Positions 59,314 through 64,000 of a DNA stretch of 64,000 bases are shown one piece after another. A model generated the notes under the pieces. It searched no databases and was not told the DNA's origin. It worked only from the letters and a program-made list of their open reading frames with translations. Source of the DNA: Ideonella oryzae (GTDB lineage Bacteria; Pseudomonadota; Gammaproteobacteria; Burkholderiales; Burkholderiaceae_C); contig NZ_JAMXMC010000004.1 in NCBI RefSeq assembly GCF_024055665.1, positions 62,001-126,000 on the forward strand, written 5' to 3'. Position numbers and translations under genes: made by a program. Position 1 is the stretch's first letter; every line of letters begins with the position of its first letter.

Positions 59314-60156
59314 GTGAGCGTCGAACACTACGAAAACTTCCCGGTGGCCTCCTGGCTGTGCCCGCCGGCCCTGCGCCCGCCCATCACGGCCATTTACTGG
59401 TTCGCACGCTGCGCCGACGACCTGGCCGATGAAGGCGATGCCCCCGCTGCGCAGCGCCTGGCCGATCTGGCGGACTACCGCACCGAACTGCGCAAGGCGG
59501 CCACTGGCGAGCCCCCGGCACCGCGCTGGCAGCACATCTTCACGCCGCTGGCGCGACAGATCCGTGACCACGACCTGCCTGTGGCGCTGCTGAACGACCT
59601 GCTACAGGCCTTCATCCGCGATGTCCCCAATCCCCGCTACACCGATCGCCCCGCCCTGCTCGACTACTGCCGTCAGTCGGCCAATCCGGTCGGGCGCTTG
59701 CTGCTGCACCTGCATGGCATCACGGACCGGAATGCCCTGACCCAGTCCGATGCCATCTGCAGCGCACTGCAGCTGATCAACTTCTGGCAGGACCTGAGTG
59801 TGGACCTGCCCCGCGGGCGTTGTTACCTGCCGGATGAGGACCTGATGCGCCACGGCATGGATGCGACGGAACTGCCCACCACCGACACCCCGGCCACCCA
59901 GGCCCTGGTGGCCGATCTCTGCGCCTGGGCCCAGACCATGATGCTGTCCGGCGCCTCCCTGGTCCACCGCCTGCCCGGTCGGGCCGGCTGGGAATTGCGC
60001 GGGGTGGTGCAAGGCGGGCTGCGCATTCTGGAGAAAATCGCCGCCATGCACCATCGCAGCCTGACACGACGCCCCACGCTCGGCCCGGCCGATGTGGCCC
60101 TGATGGCCGCACGCAGCCTGTGGATGCCCCGCCAGACCTCTTCCGTCCAGCCATGA
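59314..60156 (+). CDS. hpnC: Hydroxysqualene synthase HpnC
   Basis: Trans-isoprenyl diphosphate synthase fold (squalene/phytoene synthase family) that in the HpnCDE route converts presqualene diphosphate to hydroxysqualene. 280 residues from GTG at 59314. First Asp-rich motif ARCADDLADEGD, second INFWQDLSVDLPRGRCYLP. There is no SD; GACAAT ends 8 bases before the GTG. The stop overlaps the hpnD start (ATGA). Confidence 0.93.
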   Translation: MSVEHYENFPVASWLCPPALRPPITAIYWFARCADDLADEGDAPAAQRLADLADYRTELRKAATGEPPAPRWQHIFTPLARQIRDHDLPVALLNDLLQAFIRDVPNPRYTDRPALLDYCRQSANPVGRLLLHLHGITDRNALTQSDAICSALQLINFWQDLSVDLPRGRCYLPDEDLMRHGMDATELPTTDTPATQALVADLCAWAQTMMLSGASLVHRLPGRAGWELRGVVQGGLRILEKIAAMHHRSLTRRPTLGPADVALMAARSLWMPRQTSSVQP

Positions 60157-61001
60157 CTCCCCAGCAGTACGTTGAGCAGAAAGCCGCCGCCAGCGGTTCA
60201 TCCTTCTACTACGCCTTTCTCTTCCTGCCGCCCGAGCGCCGCGCCGCCATCACGGCCTTCTATGCCTTCTGCCGCGAGGTGGACGACGTGGTGGACGAGG
60301 TGCACGACCCCAGTGTGGCCGCGGCCAAGCTGGCCTGGTGGCGGCGCGAGGTGCAGCAGGCCTTCGCCGGCCAGCCCAGCCACCCCGCGATGCAGGCGCT
60401 GATGCCGCTGGCGCCGACCTATGGCATCACCGCCGAGCATCTGGACCAGGTGATCCAGGGTTGCGAGATGGACCTGAGCCAGACCCGCTACCTGGACTAC
60501 GCCGGCCTGCAGCGCTATTGCCACCTGGTGGCCGGCGTGGTGGGTGAAGTGGCCTGCAACATCTTCGGCCGCACGCAGGAGGCCACGGTGCGCTATGCCC
60601 ACACCCTGGGCCTGGCCCTTCAGCTCACCAACATCATCCGCGATGTGGGCGACGACGCCCGGCGCGGCCGCATCTATCTGCCCATCGAGGACCTGCAGCG
60701 CTTCGACGTGAAGGCCCATGAACTGCTCAAGCGCGAATCGCCCTGGGGCTACAGCGAGCGCTTCCAGGCCCTGATGCGCTTCCAGGCCGAGCGCGCCCAC
60801 CGCTGCTACGACGAAGCCATGGCCTTGCTGCCGGAGGTCGACCGCAAGGCGCAGAAGCCCGGCCTGATGATGGCCAACATCTACCACGACCTGCTGCGCG
60901 AGATCGAGCGGGGCGGCTTCCAGGTGCTGCACCAGCGCATCTCGCTGACGCCGCTGCGCAAGCTGTGGCTTGCCGCGCGGACGCAGTGGCGCGGGCGATG
61001 A
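60153..61001 (+). CDS. hpnD: Presqualene diphosphate synthase HpnD
   Basis: Condenses two FPP to presqualene diphosphate. 282 residues from ATG at 60153. YYAFLFLPPERRAAITAFYA, then FCREVDDVVDEVHD (first Asp-rich motif), QLTNIIRDVGDDARRGRIYL (second) and a basic C-terminus. Its ATG overlaps the hpnC stop and its stop overlaps the hpnE ATG, so the three enzymes are translated in a coupled way. Confidence 0.94.
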   Translation: MTPQQYVEQKAAASGSSFYYAFLFLPPERRAAITAFYAFCREVDDVVDEVHDPSVAAAKLAWWRREVQQAFAGQPSHPAMQALMPLAPTYGITAEHLDQVIQGCEMDLSQTRYLDYAGLQRYCHLVAGVVGEVACNIFGRTQEATVRYAHTLGLALQLTNIIRDVGDDARRGRIYLPIEDLQRFDVKAHELLKRESPWGYSERFQALMRFQAERAHRCYDEAMALLPEVDRKAQKPGLMMANIYHDLLREIERGGFQVLHQRISLTPLRKLWLAARTQWRGR

Positions 61002-62311
61002 GCCACCCGCCCCCGCTGCGGCGCCTGGCCGTGGTCGGTGCCGGCTGGGCCGGGTTGTCGGCCGCGGTGCAAGCGACCCGGGCGGGCGCCCAGGTCGTTC
61101 TGTTCGACATGGCCCGCGAGGCCGGGGGGCGGGCACGCAGCACGCCACAGGACGGACTGGACCTGGACAACGGGCAGCACATCCTGATCGGCGCCTACCG
61201 CGACACCCTGGCCCTGATGCGCCAGGTCGGCGTCGATGTGGATCAGGGCTTCTGGCGGCAGCCGCTGGCCCTGGTGTCGCCCGATGGCTCGGGCCTGCGC
61301 CTGCCGGGTGGCCCGGCCGTGCCGGCCTTTGTGCGCGGCGTGCTGGGCTGGACCGAACTGCCCTGGCGCGCGCGCCTGGCCTTGCTGACCCACGCCGCCC
61401 GCTGGCGGCTGGGTGGCTTTCGCTGCCCCGCCGACTGGAGCGTGGCCCATCTTTGCGAACGCCTGCCACGGGCCGCCTTTGATGCGCTGATCGACCCCCT
61501 GTGCGTGGCCGCCCTGAACACGCCAGCCCGGGAGGCCAGCGCCCTGGTGCTGCTGACGGTCCTGAAGGAAGCGCTGTTCGGCCCTCCTGGCGGAGCCGAC
61601 CTGCTGCTGCCCCGGCGCCCGCTGCAGGCGCTTCTGCCCGCACCGGCCCTGACCTGGCTGCAATCGCGCGGTGGCGTCTGGCGACCTGGGCACCGTGTTC
61701 AGCAGTTGGCACCAACGGACGGTGGCTGGCAGGTGGACGGCGAAGCCTTCGACGCGGTGGTGCTAGCCTGCAGCGCCACCGAGGCCGCCCGGTTGCTGGC
61801 CGGCCCGGCCCCTGACTGGGCTGCCACCACCGCAGCGCTGGCCTATCAACCCATCGTCACCGTCTGGCTGCGACACCCTGGCCTGCGCTGGCCGCAGCCC
61901 ATGATGGCCTTTCCGGCACAGGCCACGCCGGGCCTGCCGGCTCCGGCTCAGTTCGGCTTCGATCTGGGCCAACTCGGCCTGGCACCCGACACCTTCGCCC
62001 TGGTGATCAGCGGGGCCGCGGAATGGGTCGACCGCGGAACGGAGCAAACCGTGCACGCCTTGCGCCTGCAACTGCGGCAGGCTTTCTCAGGCCGCCTGCC
62101 GGCCTGGGAGGACGGAAAGGTCTCGGTGCTGACCGTAAGGACAGAGAAGCGAGCCACCTTCGCCTGCACGCCCGGCTTGCGCCGTCCGTCGGGCCAGCCG
62201 CTGCCCGGCTTGGCCGTCGCGGGCGACTATGTGGCCGGCCCCTTCCCGGCCACGCTGGAAGGCGCGGTGCGCAGCGGACGCCTGGCCATCGAAGGGCTGC
62301 TGCAAGCTTGA
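60998..62311 (+). CDS. hpnE: Hydroxysqualene dehydroxylase HpnE
   Basis: FAD-dependent amine-oxidase/phytoene-desaturase-like enzyme reducing hydroxysqualene to squalene. 437 residues from ATG at 60998: Rossmann motif VVGAGWAGLSAA near the start, AGGRAR, DNGQHILIGAYRDTL, and C-terminal GDYVAGPFPATLEGAVRSG for the FAD. Completes the FPP-to-squalene route. No squalene-hopene cyclase lies in the window, so the end product (hopanoid or other) is open. Confidence 0.93.
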   Translation: MSHPPPLRRLAVVGAGWAGLSAAVQATRAGAQVVLFDMAREAGGRARSTPQDGLDLDNGQHILIGAYRDTLALMRQVGVDVDQGFWRQPLALVSPDGSGLRLPGGPAVPAFVRGVLGWTELPWRARLALLTHAARWRLGGFRCPADWSVAHLCERLPRAAFDALIDPLCVAALNTPAREASALVLLTVLKEALFGPPGGADLLLPRRPLQALLPAPALTWLQSRGGVWRPGHRVQQLAPTDGGWQVDGEAFDAVVLACSATEAARLLAGPAPDWAATTAALAYQPIVTVWLRHPGLRWPQPMMAFPAQATPGLPAPAQFGFDLGQLGLAPDTFALVISGAAEWVDRGTEQTVHALRLQLRQAFSGRLPAWEDGKVSVLTVRTEKRATFACTPGLRRPSGQPLPGLAVAGDYVAGPFPATLEGAVRSGRLAIEGLLQA

Positions 62312-62401
62312 CGGGGCACGATTCTTTTTGCTGCAGCGCAACAGTGGCGCCGATTGATCATTTCGCCATATAAAATTCGTACCTCTCTTGGTCGGATTGC
62401 C

Positions 62402-63190
62402 ATGCAAAAGAAAGACCCGCAGACCCCGAGCATCCAGGTTCTCTCCCGTGCGTTCGCCTTGCTCGACGTGCTGGCGTCACAACAGGACCCCGTGCCGCTG
62501 AAGGACCTCAGCGAACGCACCGGCTTGCACCCGTCCACCGCCCACCGCATCCTCAATGACCTGGCCGCTGGGCGGCTGGTGGATCGCCCCGAAGCGGGCA
62601 CCTACCGCCTGGGCATGCGCCTGCTGGAACTGGGCAACCTGGTCAAGGCCCGGCTGGATGTGCGCGAAGCCGCCATCGGCCCGATGCGCGAACTCAACCG
62701 CTTCACCAACCAACCCGTGAACCTGTCGGTGCGCCAGGGCGACGAAATCGTCTACATCGAGCGCACCTACAGCGAGCGCTCGGGCATGCAGGTGGTGCGG
62801 GCCGTGGGTGGCCGGGCACCGCTGCACCTCACCTCCGTGGGCAAGCTCTTCCTGGCCTACGAGGAACCTCAGCGGGTGCGCAGCTACGCCACCCGTACCG
62901 GCCTGAGCGGCCACACCCGCAACAGCCTGACCTCCCTGCCCGCCCTGGAGCGGGAGTTGAGTCAGGTGCGCCGCCTGGCCGTGGCGCGGGACGACGAAGA
63001 ACTGGAACTCGGCGTGCGCTGCATGGCTGCCGGCATCTTTGACGACCAGGGCAAGCTGGTGGCCGGCTTGTCCATCTCCGCCCCCAGCGACCGCCTGGAG
63101 GAGTCCTGGATGGACCGGGTCAAGGCCACGGCGGCGCAAATCTCCTCGGCCCTGGGTTACCGAGGCCCGGCCACCCCAGCCACCGCCTGA
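62402..63190 (+). CDS. IclR-family transcriptional regulator
   Basis: 262 residues from ATG at 62402. Winged helix-turn-helix at ~residues 32-58 (VPLKDLSERTGLHPSTAHRI), followed by the IclR effector domain (VNLSVRQGDEIVYIERTYS, LHLTSVGKLFLAYEE, ELELGVRCMAAGIFDDQGK). Its target and ligand are unknown, since neither neighbour is a catabolic gene. TATAAA/TAAAAT lies ~30 bases upstream. An in-frame TTG 16 codons upstream is rejected. Confidence 0.92.
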   Translation: MQKKDPQTPSIQVLSRAFALLDVLASQQDPVPLKDLSERTGLHPSTAHRILNDLAAGRLVDRPEAGTYRLGMRLLELGNLVKARLDVREAAIGPMRELNRFTNQPVNLSVRQGDEIVYIERTYSERSGMQVVRAVGGRAPLHLTSVGKLFLAYEEPQRVRSYATRTGLSGHTRNSLTSLPALERELSQVRRLAVARDDEELELGVRCMAAGIFDDQGKLVAGLSISAPSDRLEESWMDRVKATAAQISSALGYRGPATPATA

Positions 63191-63212
63191 GGCAGCTACC
63201 GTCCCCTGAAAC

Positions 63213-63243
63213 AAAAAGGCAGCCCGATGGGCTGCCTTTTTTT
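63213..63243. terminator. Bidirectional terminator between IclR gene and peptidase gene
   Basis: Perfect 8-bp stem GGCAGCCC / GGGCTGCC with a 3-base loop, preceded by A5 and followed by T7. Serves both converging genes. Confidence 0.92.
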
Positions 63244-63262
63244 GGGGACCAGAGCGTGCTGC

Positions 63263-64000
63263 TCAGCTCGTCGGCTTGAGCTTGCTGTCCAGCGTGCCGA
63301 TCGGCGTGGGCGAGGTCGTGGCAGAAGTGGTCGGGTGATTGCTCAACAGCCACTTGCGGATGCGCTCGGCATCGGCGATGCGGGAATACTTGCCGGCAGA
63401 ATCCAGCAACACCATGATCAGCTTGCGTCCAGCCAGCTTGGTCTGCATGACCAAGCATTGACCCGCTTCGGTGATGTAGCCAGTCTTCTGCACGCCGATG
63501 TCCCAATCCGGGCTCCTCACCAGCCGGTTGGTGGTGTGGTACTGCAGTTGGCGGGACCCCACCTCGACCTGGTACTCCGGCGAAGTGGACAGCTCACGGA
63601 TCAGTGACACCTGGGAAGCGGCCTTCACCAGCACGGCCAGGTCTTGTGCGCTGGACTGGTTCTGGCTGGACAGGCCGGTGGGCTCCACATAACGGGTGTC
63701 ATGCATGCCCAGCTGCCGCGCCTTGGCATTCATCGCCGCCACAAAAGACGAAATGCCACCGGGGTAGGCATGCCCCAAGGCGCTGGCCGCGCGATTTTCC
63801 GAGGACATCAGTGCCAGGTGCAGCATCTCGCCGCGGGTCAGCTTGGTGCCCACGCGCAGACGCGAGGAGCTCATCTTCTCGGTGTCGACGTCATCCTGCG
63901 AGATGGTGATCGTCTCGTCCATCGGCAGATGCGCCTCGGTCACCACCATGGCCGTCATCAGCTTGGTGATGGAGGCGATGGGCAGCACAGCCTGGGAGTT
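63263..64000 (-). CDS. D-alanyl-D-alanine carboxypeptidase/endopeptidase, S11 family (5' end outside window)
   Basis: Periplasmic penicillin-binding protein of the PBP7/PbpG type acting on peptidoglycan cross-links. The frame is open to base 64000, giving about 245 C-terminal residues. Active-site motifs: SITK (SxxK, just inside the edge), SSENR (SxN) and QKTGYI (KTG). The signal peptide and N-terminus are cut off. The short tail after the KTG domain lacks the usual beta-sandwich of DacA, favouring PbpG. Confidence 0.9.
   Translation of the reverse strand, partial: NSQAVLPIASITKLMTAMVVTEAHLPMDETITISQDDVDTEKMSSSRLRVGTKLTRGEMLHLALMSSENRAASALGHAYPGGISSFVAAMNAKARQLGMHDTRYVEPTGLSSQNQSSAQDLAVLVKAASQVSLIRELSTSPEYQVEVGSRQLQYHTTNRLVRSPDWDIGVQKTGYITEAGQCLVMQTKLAGRKLIMVLLDSAGKYSRIADAERIRKWLLSNHPTTSATTSPTPIGTLDSKLKPTS

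Overview
The window is a gene-dense, GC-rich piece of a betaproteobacterial chromosome. Gene orders, product sequences and the squalene genes hpnCDE point to Burkholderiales, probably the Rubrivivax/Leptothrix/Ideonella side; that placement is inference from recognised sequences, not from a search. Almost everything is core genome. I see no transposase, integrase, phage gene, CRISPR array or plasmid function.

Layout. 1-7.2 kb: rpsB-tsf-pyrH-frr-uppS-cdsA-dxr-rseP (translation, UMP kinase, undecaprenyl and phospholipid precursors, envelope-stress protease), all on the minus strand, with a promoter, a long leader and an rpsB/tsf attenuator-like terminator. 7.5-12.7 kb: an FAD oxidoreductase, the NAD(P)HX repair enzyme and a short RNase R. 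12.8-29.6 kb: tRNA-Leu(CAG), then the long minus-strand series ndk-rlmN-pilF-rodZ-ispG-hisS-yfgM-bamB-der-hfq-hflX-hflK-hflC-DUF2065-hisZ-purA-phosphoribosyltransferase. 29.6-38.7 kb: scpB-rluB, rluD divergent from bamD, a DinG/YoaA helicase, a DUF465 protein divergent from a PP2C phosphatase, and zapE. 38.8-44.6 kb: the 2-oxoglutarate dehydrogenase operon sucA-sucB-lpdA behind a structured leader. 44.7-47.8 kb: a Cys-rich small protein, etfBA with promoter and palindromic operator, and murI. 47.8-54.7 kb: a tRNA cluster (Leu-UAA, Gly x3, Cys), lon with a heat-shock-like promoter, clpX, clpP, tig and tRNA-Leu(UAG). 54.9-64 kb: a two-gene RND efflux system under a TetR-type operator, hpnCDE, an IclR regulator and a truncated D,D-peptidase gene.

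How it works together. Much of the window is envelope biogenesis (rseP, cdsA, uppS, bamB, bamD, yfgM, rodZ, murI, pilF, peptidase) and protein quality control (hflKC, lon, clpXP, tig). Central metabolism (sucAB-lpdA, etfBA, ndk, purA) and RNA modification or decay (rlmN, rluB, rluD, rnr, hfq) make up the rest. The points most worth a second look are regulatory rather than new genes: the scpB and sucA leaders, the symmetric -10 between the DUF465 and PP2C genes, the etfBA palindrome, the TetR-type site without a local TetR gene, the terminator-tRNA-Gly duplication, and an RNase R that lacks its usual N-terminal domain and has an unclear start codon.
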